From contig CAMVAV010000002.1 in the NCBI GenBank assembly GCA_947165595.1, positions 1-64,000 on the forward strand: a stretch of 64,000 bases of DNA, given 5' to 3'. Positions 47,747-56,699 of this stretch are shown here, piece after piece; within the stretch, counting starts at the first letter, position 1, and each line of letters starts with the position of its first letter. A model generated the notes under the pieces. That model did not search any database. It was not told where the DNA came from and saw only the letters and a program-made list of their open reading frames with translations. This DNA is from an uncultured Clostridia bacterium. GTDB lineage: Bacteria; Bacillota; Clostridia; Oscillospirales; Oscillospiraceae. The translations under genes and the position numbers were made by a program.

Positions 47747-48205
47747 ATGATGATGCTGACTCTGACTCTGATTCTGATGGCGGTTCTTGGCTCCGCGCTG
47801 GCGCTGGGCGCGCTCTATATCGGCGCGATGCTGTTCGGGTATCTGCTGCTTGCCATCGGTCGGTGGCAGATGTTCGAGAAGATGGGCCAGCCCGGCTGGA
47901 AGGGCTTCATCCCCATTTACTCCGACTATATTCTGTATGGCTCGTGCTGGGAAACCGCTTTTTTCTGGGCCGCGCTTGCCGCCTCCGCCGTCTGCGCGAC
48001 GGGAGGCGCGGACTCGCGCAGTCTCCTGGTTTCGCTCGCCGGCATCGTCGCCGCCGTGATGGAAGCGGGTCTTGCGCTTCGTATTTCCCGCTCCTTCGGG
48101 CACGGCGTCCCGTTCGCCCTCGGCCTTATGCTCCTGAATCCGCTCTTTGTCCTCTATCTGGGCTTCGGCCCGGATCGGTACAGGGGGCTCAGCTGGGGCT
48201 GCTGA
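47747..48205 (+). CDS. Small integral membrane protein (DUF5684-like)
   Basis: Multiple TM segments; MGQPGWKGFIPIYSDYILYGSCW motif. Confidence 0.7.
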   Translation: MMMLTLTLILMAVLGSALALGALYIGAMLFGYLLLAIGRWQMFEKMGQPGWKGFIPIYSDYILYGSCWETAFFWAALAASAVCATGGADSRSLLVSLAGIVAAVMEAGLALRISRSFGHGVPFALGLMLLNPLFVLYLGFGPDRYRGLSWGC

Positions 48206-48307
48206 CAAACAGCATACAGCATAAATGGGTCGCGCCAACCGGCTGCGGCCCATTTTTCATGCGGCATAAGATGCGCATTTTTCTTTGCGGGCTGCGATTT
48301 TCTGTGA

Positions 48308-48511
48308 TATACTTGATTGATAAGGGCGAGATCCCGGCGAAGCGGGACTTCTCCGAAGTAATACTACTTTCAAATTAAAAGATTTAATTTGAAAGGCGCG
48401 TGCTGCGCACGCTGGTTTTGCGCCAAAGGCGCAAAACACGTCTCATGCGAAATTTAACGCCGCTGCGCGGCTATAAAACGATTTTCAATCGTTTTAATAA
48501 ATTTCAGTATA
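48308..48511. repeat. Multi-hairpin intergenic element (six hairpins, nested three-way junction)
   Basis: TTTCAAATTAAA-AGA-TTTAATTTGAAA; GCGTGC-TGC-GCACGC; GTTTTGCGCC-AAA-GGCGCAAAAC; GCCGC-TGC-GCGGC; AAAACGATT-TTC-AATCGTTTT; outer GAAATTTA...TAAATTTC; TCCCG-gcgaag-CGGGA. Confidence 0.85.
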
Positions 48512-48530
48512 AGACAAGCGAGGATGGGAA

Positions 48531-49283
48531 ATGAGCGTTGAAAACGGCGAATGGATCATGCGCGGGCTGGACTGGAACGATCCCTTCCGCATCCGATCCC
48601 GGCGCGAGCTGGTCAGCTGGATCAATGAAGTCGGGTTTCTGCCGCTGTTCGGCAATGAGATCAAGGGCTTTTCCGTCGAGGAGCATGTGTCTCCGAGCTT
48701 CTGGTGGACGGGCGACACGGAGCAGGACCCGTGGGAATGGCGGGAGATCATCGCGCGCAGCCGCGAGGCCGCCTACGGCAAGTTCTTCGGCGGGAAGGCA
48801 GGCTTCATCAGCCTTGCGTGGCTGCCGTACTTTGCCAACTGCCGCAGGGATGGGTACGACTTCGATTCGCTCTACGACGAGGGGCTTGCGAACGCGCGCA
48901 GCAAACGCATCATGGACGTCTTCGCCGATCCGGAGCATGACGGCGCGTGGAAGAGCGACCCGATCTTCTCCACGGAGCTCAAAAAGCTCGCGGGCTTCGG
49001 CAAGGAAGGCGCAAAGAATTTCCCGGGCATTCTGACCGAACTCCAGATGTGGCTCTACCTCGTGGTCGTGGACTTCAGGCGCCGGCAGAACAAGCGCGGC
49101 GGCGAGTACGGCATGCCGGTTTCGATCCTGCTCCCGCCCGAAGCCGTGTGGGGCTATGACGCCGTGACCGCCGCTTACGGAGAAGCGCCGGAGGTATCGG
49201 CGGAGCGGATCGCCGAGCAGATTCGGAAGCACTGGCCCGCCGCGGAGGAAAAGGCCGTCCGGAGAATGGTCGGAAAGCGGTGA
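48531..49283 (+). CDS. AlkZ-related (YcaQ-like) protein
   Basis: WINEVGFLPLFGNEIKGFSVEEHVSPSFWWTGDTEQDPWEWREIIARSREAAYGKFFGGKAGFISLAWLPYFANCRRDGYDFDSLYDEG. Confidence 0.7.
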   Translation: MSVENGEWIMRGLDWNDPFRIRSRRELVSWINEVGFLPLFGNEIKGFSVEEHVSPSFWWTGDTEQDPWEWREIIARSREAAYGKFFGGKAGFISLAWLPYFANCRRDGYDFDSLYDEGLANARSKRIMDVFADPEHDGAWKSDPIFSTELKKLAGFGKEGAKNFPGILTELQMWLYLVVVDFRRRQNKRGGEYGMPVSILLPPEAVWGYDAVTAAYGEAPEVSAERIAEQIRKHWPAAEEKAVRRMVGKR

Positions 49284-49326
49284 ACAAGGTCAGTTCGACA
49301 AAAATCCTTTCTGTTGAGGTGAGAAA

Positions 49327-49668
49327 ATGAAAGTCATCAATGTTTATGACCAGTATTTCGCCGCGCGCTGCACTTTTCATGAGGTGGAGCGGCGCGGCGT
49401 GCGCGTGCTTCTGACTGCCGCGTCCGAGGACGGCAGGATCCGCTATGAGGAGAGCGTTTCCTTCTTCCCTCACGTCGATGACGAGGACTATGCCGTCAGC
49501 TCCGACGCCTATGCGGCTCGCGAGCTGTATTCCGCAAAGGGCCGGCGCTCCAAAAAGCGCGAAGCGGAGCTGATGTCCGGGTTCCGCGTGTGCGCGGATG
49601 AGCTTGCGGCCTCTCTCGGCGGGAGCATTGACTGGAAAAAGCCGCTTCGGGACGCCAGATACGGCTGA
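49327..49668 (+). CDS. Hypothetical protein
   Basis: 113-aa ORF with RBS (TTGAGGTGAG) co-directional with the AlkZ-related gene. Confidence 0.6.
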   Translation: MKVINVYDQYFAARCTFHEVERRGVRVLLTAASEDGRIRYEESVSFFPHVDDEDYAVSSDAYAARELYSAKGRRSKKREAELMSGFRVCADELAASLGGSIDWKKPLRDARYG

Positions 49669-49741
49669 AGAGGAACGAAGCAAAAAGCGCCGCGCAGGGG
49701 CCTTCCCCGCGCGGCGTCGATAATTATGAGAAAGAATGCGC

Positions 49742-50230
49742 TTACCAGTATTCGCCGGGGACCTCCAATACCGCGTCGGACAGCGGGAAGGCGGCGCAGG
49801 GATGAATATAGCCGTATTGCTTGTCCGCCCAGCGCCTGCCGTCATTCTCCTCCGGCATGAAATACTCGCCGGAGACGAGCCGGCTGCGGCACCAGCCGCA
49901 CTCGCCGCTTCGGCAGCGCGACGGCGCCTTGATCCCCGCGCGCTCCAGCGCGACGAGGATCGGCTCGTTCGCGGCGGCGTCGATCACATACTCCCGCGGT
50001 CCCTGCCGGACCGTGAGCTTATACACCGCGTCCCTGGAGGCGGCGGGATAGCCGGGCTGCTCCCAGACCTTCTTCGTCACGCCGAGCATCTCCCGGCGCA
50101 CGAGGCGGCGCGGAAGCCCGAGCTTCGCGACCTCCTTCTCCGCGAAGCGGTACATCGCCTCGGGGCCGCAGATAAAGATGCTGTACCGCTCCGGCGCGTA
50201 CCTCCGGATCAGCTCCGCCGTGCCCGCTCG
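49742..50230 (-). pseudogene. 5'-truncated 2Fe-2S ferredoxin/flavin oxidoreductase
   Basis: RYSIFICGPEAMYRFAEKEVAKLGLP...VALERAGIKAPSRCRSGECGWCRSRLVSGEYFMPEE...; N-terminal FAD/NAD-binding part missing, abuts the stop of the zinc-ribbon gene. Confidence 0.65.
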
Positions 50231-51432
50231 CGCTTCAAAAAGCGTTCCGCGCGGCGCTTGACGTTGACCTTGCCGCCCATATACGCCGCGGCGTCCCATG
50301 CCGTATGGACGTTTTTGACCTGCATCACCCAAAAGCTCTGTGCCCAGGCCGCAAGCGCCGTGAAGATGCCGAGAGCTGCGCCGAGAGTCCACAAATCGGT
50401 CTTTACAAATGAGAGCAGCACGACGGGCAGAGCGTAGGCAAGCGCCATCAGCGCAAGCGTTTTGGGGACGCTCATGGGCAGCTCGCCGGTGACTCTCCCC
50501 GTCTGCCCGTTCATGGCAAAGGTGCGCTTGCCGCCTTTCCACCGCGCTGTCAGCAGCCACACGGGAAGCAGCGCGTACTGCGCGCGGTCCGTGCGGAGCT
50601 TGACCTGCACATTCCGCGTCTCGCCGAGGTTTTCGTGCCGAATGACTTTTGCAATACGCGCCGCCGCAGTCTTTTTCACGCGCTCTGCGGCGCGCCGCTC
50701 GTCTTCCTTCGTGAGCACGTCGTACCGCTCCGCGAGCAGTCCCGGCAGATACGAGAGTGAAAACGGCTTCAGCGCGGCGAAATCGTACGGCTCGATGCTG
50801 TCCATCAGGTCATCGTCCATGCGGCGCGATGCGTCGGCGGGAACCTTTTCAAAGCGGATCGCACCGCATATTTCCTCGCGGTAAACGGCGCGCATCTCGC
50901 GCAGCAGCCCGCGCCGCTCCACGTCGTAGGTGTCGTAAACCGCGTCCACGGTCGCCGCGCCGTCGTAGAGACGGAACGGAACATAGACGCCTTGCAGATC
51001 CTCTACCTCGTTGCAGCGGCGGAACGCACGCGGCTGCATGAAGCGTTGGAAGAGGCTGCCGCGGTAATATGCGCGGTAGGATTCCAGTGCCTGCTCCCGC
51101 GTCGTTTGGAACGGGATGATCCAATCGGGACACAGCTCGCCGGAGAACTGCGCGGGGACGACGGTATTGCTGCCGCACCACGGGCAATGCAGCGCTGCCG
51201 TGACGCCGCTCGTGACCATCTGCGCGCCGCAGGATGAGCACTCGAACGCTCTAAGACCGTCCGTACTGCCCTTTGCCGCCGCGTTTTCGAGCGCCGAGCG
51301 CCCATCCAGCGTTTCGGGGTCGAGCGCTGCGCCGCAATGCTCGCAGCACAGCGTTCCCGTTTCGGCGTCAAAGCGCAGCGGCGCACCGCAGTTCGGGCAT
51401 CGGACGGCACGCGCCGTCAGGGGCTGATCCAT
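50209..51432 (-). CDS. Zinc-ribbon membrane protein
   Basis: MDQPLTARAVRCPNCGAPLRFDAETGTLCCEHCGAALDP..CSSCGAQMV..CPWCGSNTVVPAQFSGELCPDWIIPFQ; two C-terminal TMs. Confidence 0.85.
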   Translation of the reverse strand: MDQPLTARAVRCPNCGAPLRFDAETGTLCCEHCGAALDPETLDGRSALENAAAKGSTDGLRAFECSSCGAQMVTSGVTAALHCPWCGSNTVVPAQFSGELCPDWIIPFQTTREQALESYRAYYRGSLFQRFMQPRAFRRCNEVEDLQGVYVPFRLYDGAATVDAVYDTYDVERRGLLREMRAVYREEICGAIRFEKVPADASRRMDDDLMDSIEPYDFAALKPFSLSYLPGLLAERYDVLTKEDERRAAERVKKTAAARIAKVIRHENLGETRNVQVKLRTDRAQYALLPVWLLTARWKGGKRTFAMNGQTGRVTGELPMSVPKTLALMALAYALPVVLLSFVKTDLWTLGAALGIFTALAAWAQSFWVMQVKNVHTAWDAAAYMGGKVNVKRRAERFLKRERARRS

Positions 51433-51472
51433 ACGTTTCCTTCCTCCCGCGCCATATGGCGCGGGGCTTCCT

Positions 51473-52328
51473 TTAATCGTAATCTCTGCGATTGCTCTGC
51501 TGCTCCTGATACGCCGCCTGAATGAGCACGGCGCACAGCGCTGCGATCGAAACGACTTCGTCGGCCATCTTCGCGTCGTAGACCTCGATGGCGTAACCGG
51601 TGGCCACGCCGCCGCCACCGAATTTCCGGCTCGTCTCGCACGAGCCGACGCTGCCGATGCGCGTGCCGCCAAGCGCTATGGTGAAATCCATGCCGGACAG
51701 GCTTGCCTCGATCCTCAGTTCCCGATCGTGGAGCGTTCTGCTGAACACCAAGTCAAAGAGGGAAATTTTTTTCTTGAAGCGTCCGATCTCCGCGTCGTCC
51801 TCCAGCAGCAGGTATTCAGGCACGATGCCCATCGTGGTTTTCACGCCGCAAAGCCTGTCACCCCGGAACAGGAACCGCTCCGCGCGGCAGTTGAACCACG
51901 CTTCGCCTCCGAGAGAGCGGAACCGCTCCAGCATCGCGCAGGAGATCTCATGCGAGGTATGCAGCGGGATATACGCGCCGATGCGCACATAGCGCTGCAT
52001 CATGGAGGCATAGTGGAAGAACGACAGGTGCCCCATATCCACGCCGAGGTAGCCCCAGTAGGTCGAAAGGATATCCTGGCACTTCTGCGGCAGCTTCATC
52101 GCGCGGAACACCTTCGCGACGGGATACGCGCCCGTGCGGAGCATATTGGGGAAATGCTCCTTCATGTACTTGGGGTCCGCCTTCCCCGCGCTCGCCGCCG
52201 TGTAGATCGCACCGAGGCGGATCTCCTCATAGAGGTCGAACAGCTCGCGCATCTTGGGCGTGCTGCCGGATCGCCGCGGACAGTCCGGCGTTGCCGGCGC
52301 CCACGACGACCGCATCGTATTTTGCCAT
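51473..52328 (-). pseudogene. Chimeric remnant: phytoene-dehydrogenase-like FAD oxidoreductase pieces joined to a LURP-one/scramblase-like C-terminal fragment
   Basis: ATG at 52328: MAKYDAVVVGAGNAGLSAAIRQ, then frame change to KMRELFDLYEEIRLG...STYWGYLGVDMGHLSFF...GVKTTMG, then IVPEYLLLEDDAEIGRFKKKISLFDLVFSRTLHDRELRIEASLSGMDF. Confidence 0.6.
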
Positions 52329-52439
52329 GGATCCATCTCCTCTCCCAGCGTAGTAAATATGGTTCAAACAACCAAATCAATTATATATTTCGCTGCGAGA
52401 TTTGTCAACATGGCATGAAGGGCATCGCGGACGCCCGTT

Positions 52440-52698
52440 TTACCGGCCGGAAGCCCCCGCCGCGTGCTGACGCCCCTCGTGGTCGAGCGTGTACTCCCCC
52501 TTGAGCAAGAGCTCCGACACCGGCACGACCTCATAGCCCTCCTGCGTGAGATACCGCAAAATATCCGGCAGCGCCTCGGGCGTGTGCTCCCCCGCGTTGT
52601 GGAACAGGACGATGGAGCCGCAGCCCACCTTCCCCGTCACGCGCTTCGTGATCTCGGCGGCGGAGATGCCCTTCCAATCGAGGCTGTCCCCGTCCCAA
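52440..52698 (-). pseudogene. C-terminal half of polysaccharide deacetylase (host side of insertion)
   Basis: DSLDWKGISAAEITKRVTGKVGCGSIVLFHNAGEHTPEALPDILRYLTQEGYEVVPVSELLLKGEYTLDHEGRQ. Confidence 0.85.
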
Positions 52699-52802
52699 AC
52701 AAAGGAAAGCGCGCCTGTGACGCGGCTTTGAAGCAGAACCGGCTCCCTGCGGCGCAATGCCTCAGAGAGCTATACAGAGGTCCATATTTCGATGGTTTTT
52801 CG

Positions 52803-52850
52803 TGGTGCACCCAACCGGGATCGAACCAGCGGCCTTTGCAAAATGCCGTA
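52803..52850 (-). other. Degenerate tRNA-like 3' fragment (tRNA-Arg-like T-arm and acceptor end)
   Basis: Minus strand CGCTGGTTCGATCCCGGTTGGGTGCACCA; no matching 5' half upstream. Confidence 0.5.
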
Positions 52851-52895
52851 TTTGTTCGCCTTTCGAGGCGCGCTCAACGGTATCCCGAACCCTTC

Positions 52896-52934
52896 AAAAA
52901 CGCCGCCAGCCCGCGTATTCAACGGGCCGGCGGC
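52896..52934 (-). terminator. Rho-independent terminator for the C39-like peptidase gene
   Basis: Minus: GCCGCCGGCCCGTTGAATACGCGGGCTGGCGGCGTTTTTG. Confidence 0.85.
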
Positions 52935-53002
52935 ATTCTCGCAAAACAGCAGTCTGGCAGCAGTCAGGCGTCTGTCGTAAATCCTCCGTGCGCCGGATCG
53001 TG

Positions 53003-53624
53003 TTATATGAAGTATTCAATGGTTTTTTCCGGCGTCAATTTTGTTTCCTCGTTGAAGATCAGTACCGCCTCGCGATCTTCGACCTTGCCGAGCGCGTAGA
53101 GCGTATCGCTCTCACGCTCCAAAACCGCCTTGGGAACGATCCGATTGTGCGAAAACGGGCAGTCCGCGACGGTTTGGACGCCGGCCTCCGCAAAGCCGCT
53201 TTCGGAAAAGTAGGGATCGAACATCAGAAAATTCCCATCCCTGAGCCCTGTCAGCGTGACATAGTGCTCCTCGTCGAGCATCAGCCGGACAACGGCGGCG
53301 CCTCCGCGGCGCAGGGCGTCGGCCAGCTCGCTTGCGGCTCCGAGGCGCACGGCGCTGCCGGACAAATATCGGCTCGTCACCGGCAGGCGTCCGACGCTGC
53401 CGAAGCCGTTGAGCCAATGGCTCAGAAACAGCATCGCCGTGCGCGACGTTCCGCTCTTCCCGCTCACGCCGTCCGTTCCGTAGCTGTCAAGACTGTAGAG
53501 CATGACGTTGCGGATCAGCTCCGGCGGGATCTGCTCGCGTTCAAAGAGAAAGCTGACCGCGTTGAGGAACGCGGTCGGACCGCAGTCATATTCACTGATC
53601 TGATAGCGAAGAGGCGTTTTCATC
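53003..53624 (-). CDS. C39-like/papain-like cysteine peptidase family protein
   Basis: MKTPLRYQISEYDCGPTAFLNAVSFLFERE...EEHYVTLTGLRDGNFLMFDPYF: Cys-Gly-Pro-Thr and His motifs. Confidence 0.75.
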
Positions 53625-54059
53625 TGAATCACTCCCAACTGTCATCTCGTCGCCCACGGTGATCGTGCCGCCCTTCAGAACGCGCGCGAACACGCCCTCT
53701 CGCGGCATGATGCAATCGCCCATTTTTTGGCGGATCGCGCAGTGGCTGTGGCACTCCTTGCCGATCTGCGTCATTTCCAGCAGCACGTCGCCGCAGCGCA
53801 GCAGCGTACCCACCGGCAGCGTCCGAAAATCGATGCCCGAAACGATCAGGTTTTCTCCAAACGCGCCGGGGCCGACGTCCGCGCCTCTTGCGCGGAACTC
53901 CTCGACACGCTCGGCGCTGATCAGGCTCACCTGCCGATGCCATGCTCCCGCGTGCGCGTCGCCCTCAATGCCGTGTTCCGCGACAAAGCGCGCGCGTTCG
54001 CCCGGCGTTTTTTGGACGCCCCTGCGGTCGCTCGTGCATACCGCCGTTACTTTGCCCAT
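53592..54059 (-). CDS. MOSC domain-containing protein
   Basis: EHGIEGDAHAGAWHRQVSLISAERVEEFRARGADVGPGAFGENLIVSGIDFRTLPVGTLLRCGDVLLEMTQIGKECHSHCAIRQKMGDCIMPREGVFARVLKGG. Confidence 0.92.
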   Translation of the reverse strand: MGKVTAVCTSDRRGVQKTPGERARFVAEHGIEGDAHAGAWHRQVSLISAERVEEFRARGADVGPGAFGENLIVSGIDFRTLPVGTLLRCGDVLLEMTQIGKECHSHCAIRQKMGDCIMPREGVFARVLKGGTITVGDEMTVGSDSDENASSLSDQ

Positions 54060-54262
54060 TGCATTGTCCCTTCCTTCCGATGCTGCCGGGAGCAGCATGC
54101 TTCTCAACGCAAAAGCGTCAGAATAATTGCTTTCGGTCTGCCCGGCATTGTTACCGGGCGTTTCGCTGTCAGGTCCGTCTCCTGTGTTCAACGCCCGCGC
54201 GGCAAATGAGACCGCGCGGGCGTTGAACTCTGGAGATACTATGGCAAAAGTGAGGTGTCGTA

Positions 54263-55543
54263 TCAGACCGCCGCGAAGCCCTTTTCCAGGTCGGCGATGA
54301 TATCGTCGATGTGCTCCGTGCCGATGGAGAGGCGGATCGTGTTCGGGTGGATGCCCGCCGATTCCAGCTCCGCCGTCGTGAGCTGGGAGTGCGTCGTTGT
54401 CGCGGGATGGATGACGAGGCTCTTCACGTCCGCGACGTTCGCCAGCAGCGAGAATATCTCCAGCGCGTCGATGAACGCGAACGCCTCCTTCTGTCCGCCC
54501 TTGATGTCGAAGGTGAAGATCGACGCGCCGCCGTTCGGGAAATACTTCTCATAGAGCGCGTGGTCGGGGTGGTCGGGCAGCGAAGGGTGATAGACCTTTT
54601 CGACCTTCGGGTGGTTCTTGAGGTACTCGACCACCTTCTTTGTGTTCTCCGCGTGGCGCTCGAGGCGGAGCGACAGCGTCTCCGTCCCTTGCAGCAGCAG
54701 GAACGCAGCGAACGGCGAGATGCTGGAGCCGGTGTCGCGCAGCAATATCGCGCGGATGTAGACCGCGAACGCCGCCTTGCCCGCCGCGTCGGTGAATTTG
54801 ACGCCGTGATAGCTGGGATTCGGCTCGCTGATCCACGGATAGCGGCCGCTTGCCGCCCAGTCGAAGTTGCCGCTGTCCACGATCACGCCGCCGAGGGTCG
54901 TGCCGTGTCCGCCGATGAACTTGGTCGCGCTGTGGACCACGATGTCCGCGCCGTGCTCGATGGGGCGGATGAGGAAGGGCGTTCCGAACGTGTTGTCGAT
55001 GACGAGCGGCAGGCCGTGCTCATGCGCGATCTGCGAGAGCGCGTCGATGTCGGGGATGTCGCTGTTCGGATTGCCGAGCGTCTCGATGTAGATCGCCTTG
55101 GTGTTGGGTCGGATCGCCGCCGTGACCTCGTTTAAGTCGTGGATGTTGACCAGCGTGCTCTCGATGCCGTAGAGCGGGAGCGTGTGCTCGAGCAGGTTCG
55201 CGCTGCCGCCGTAGATGGTCTTTTGCGCGACGATGTGCTCGCCCGCCTTGGCGAGCGCCTGGATGGTGTAGGTGATCGCCGCCGCGCCGGACGCGACCGC
55301 GAGGCCGGCAACGCCGCCTTCGAGCGCCGCGATGCGGTCCTCAAACACGCCCTGCGTGGAGTTGGTGAGGCGGCCGTAGATGTTGCCGGGATCGGCGAGA
55401 CCGAAGCGCGCGGCGGCGTGCTCGGAGTTGCGGAAGACGTAGCTGGTGGTCGCGTAGATGGGCACCGCGCGGGCGTCGCTGGCGGGATCGGGCTTTTCCT
55501 GTCCGACGTGGAGCTGAAGCGTTTCAAATTTATAGTTCGACAT
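54263..55543 (-). CDS. metY: O-acetylhomoserine sulfhydrylase (Cys/Met metabolism PLP enzyme)
   Basis: FETLQLHVGQEKPDPASDARAVPIYATTSYVFRNSEHAAARFGL, YIETLGNPNSDIPDI, VVHSATKFIGGHGTTLGGVIVDSGNFDW. Confidence 0.95.
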   Translation of the reverse strand: MSNYKFETLQLHVGQEKPDPASDARAVPIYATTSYVFRNSEHAAARFGLADPGNIYGRLTNSTQGVFEDRIAALEGGVAGLAVASGAAAITYTIQALAKAGEHIVAQKTIYGGSANLLEHTLPLYGIESTLVNIHDLNEVTAAIRPNTKAIYIETLGNPNSDIPDIDALSQIAHEHGLPLVIDNTFGTPFLIRPIEHGADIVVHSATKFIGGHGTTLGGVIVDSGNFDWAASGRYPWISEPNPSYHGVKFTDAAGKAAFAVYIRAILLRDTGSSISPFAAFLLLQGTETLSLRLERHAENTKKVVEYLKNHPKVEKVYHPSLPDHPDHALYEKYFPNGGASIFTFDIKGGQKEAFAFIDALEIFSLLANVADVKSLVIHPATTTHSQLTTAELESAGIHPNTIRLSIGTEHIDDIIADLEKGFAAV

Positions 55544-55622
55544 GATAAATACCTCTTTCTTGTTATTTGGGAAGTCTTGCTTCCATCTGATTTTTGATCG
55601 GTTTGCGGGGCCGGTCTTCCCG

Positions 55623-55694
55623 TCAGCAAGCAGAGGTACACATTCGGCCGTTTCGGAAGTTGGCGCGCAGCAGGCGCCAAAAGATGTTATTCAT
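55623..55694 (-). CDS. Putative Cys-ending leader peptide upstream of metY
   Basis: Minus strand ATG at 55694: MNNIFWRLLRANFRNGRMCTSAC*; lies in the metY 5' leader between promoter and start. Confidence 0.55.
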   Translation of the reverse strand: MNNIFWRLLRANFRNGRMCTSAC

Positions 55695-55730
55695 GTCGCT
55701 GTCCGCCGTCCTTTCCTTTAGGTTGTGGCA

Positions 55731-55759
55731 AGTATAACCTACTAAGTTTATTTTGTCAA
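55731..55759 (-). promoter_or_regulatory. metY promoter TTGACA-N17-TATACT with overlapping Rrf2/CymR-like operator
   Basis: Minus: TTGACA AAATAAACTTAGTAGGT TATACT; flanked by AACCTA/TAGGTT half-sites. Confidence 0.8.
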
Positions 55760-55857
55760 TAGGTTTAGTGAATATTTTTTTGATTCCATTGACTTTGCGC
55801 AATCGGTCATCTGTAATCTGCGTCTTGCGGTAGCAAAACGCAGATGCAAATTGAGAC

Positions 55858-56187
55858 TCAGAAGCTTGTGCGCCAGAGCGGGATCGCGTTGATGACCGGT
55901 TCCTCGTAGGGGTGGATACGCTTGATCGCGGCGACGGTCTCGTCCACGCGCTCGGCGCGGACGGTCACCTCCACCTTCAGCTCCGGCTCGCGGCTGATCT
56001 CGCCGACGCTGCCGAGGCAGGGACTCGTCCCCTCCAGCGGCCGCCAGCAGCCCGTGACGGGGCTGTACGAAAGACAGCAGTCATAGTTCCCGATGTGTCC
56101 GGCGTCCGCCTCCCGCAGCGCGCGCTGCAGCGGCTCCAGATGCGTTTCGGGGATGAAGATTTCCAGCTTGCAGTATGAAAAGTCCAT
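55858..56187 (-). CDS. YqfO/NIF3-insert (CutA-like fold) family protein
   Basis: YCKLEIFIPETHLEPLQRALREADAGHIGNYDCCLSYSPVTGCWRPLEGTSPCLGSVGEISREPELKVEVTVRAERVDETVAAIKRIHPYEEPVINAIPL. Confidence 0.9.
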   Translation of the reverse strand: MDFSYCKLEIFIPETHLEPLQRALREADAGHIGNYDCCLSYSPVTGCWRPLEGTSPCLGSVGEISREPELKVEVTVRAERVDETVAAIKRIHPYEEPVINAIPLWRTSF

Positions 56188-56199
56188 AGGTCGCTCCCG

Positions 56200-56697
56200 T
56201 CACTCGTTGTTTCCAAGCTCCGTGTAGATCATGCCGTTCTTCCCACGCTCCGAGCGCATCAGCGACACGCGCTCCGCCGTCATCGACGCCGCGGGAACGA
56301 TAACGCCGGGCATCCGGTCGGTCGACGCCTTGCGCAGCAGCGTGATATGCGGCGAGAATCGCTTGCGGTCGAACGGGATATCCGCCTCCGCGAGCGCGCG
56401 CCGCAGGCGCCTGACATATGCCGTCAGCTCCTCCGCACGAGCCAGTCCGCACCAGTACAGGTCTCCGAAGCTGCCGAAGCCCTGCAGCTGTATGGGGACC
56501 GGCTCAAACGGCACGCTGCGGATAACCTCCAGCACACGGTCGGGATCACCGTACTCGCCGATGAACGCGAGCGTGAGGTGCAGGTTCTCGATCTTCGTAT
56601 AGTTCCCGCCGACGCGACCGGCGCGCAGCGTCTTCTGCACCGCGGTCAAGGCGTCTTTGATGTTGTTATCCAACCGGATGGCAATAAACAGTCTCAT
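56200..56697 (-). CDS. thpR: RNA 2',3'-cyclic phosphodiesterase / 2'-5' RNA ligase
   Basis: MRLFIAIRLDNNIKDALTAVQ, NLHLTLAFIGE (HxT), RFSPHITLLRKA (HxT). Confidence 0.94.
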   Translation of the reverse strand: MRLFIAIRLDNNIKDALTAVQKTLRAGRVGGNYTKIENLHLTLAFIGEYGDPDRVLEVIRSVPFEPVPIQLQGFGSFGDLYWCGLARAEELTAYVRRLRRALAEADIPFDRKRFSPHITLLRKASTDRMPGVIVPAASMTAERVSLMRSERGKNGMIYTELGNNE

Positions 56698-56699
56698 AC

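Noticed and set aside
52757-53662. 301-aa plus-strand ORF with HPTGIEPAAF motif
   Set aside because: PTGIEPA-type motifs are a known artefact of translating reverse-complement tRNA 3' ends; the rest is antisense to the C39-like peptidase.
54188-54224. Long hairpin AACGCCCGCGCGG...CCGCGCGGGCGTT as an attachment site
   Set aside because: Strong inverted repeat downstream of metY but internal to the element; better read as a transcription-end hairpin, although a T-run is lacking.
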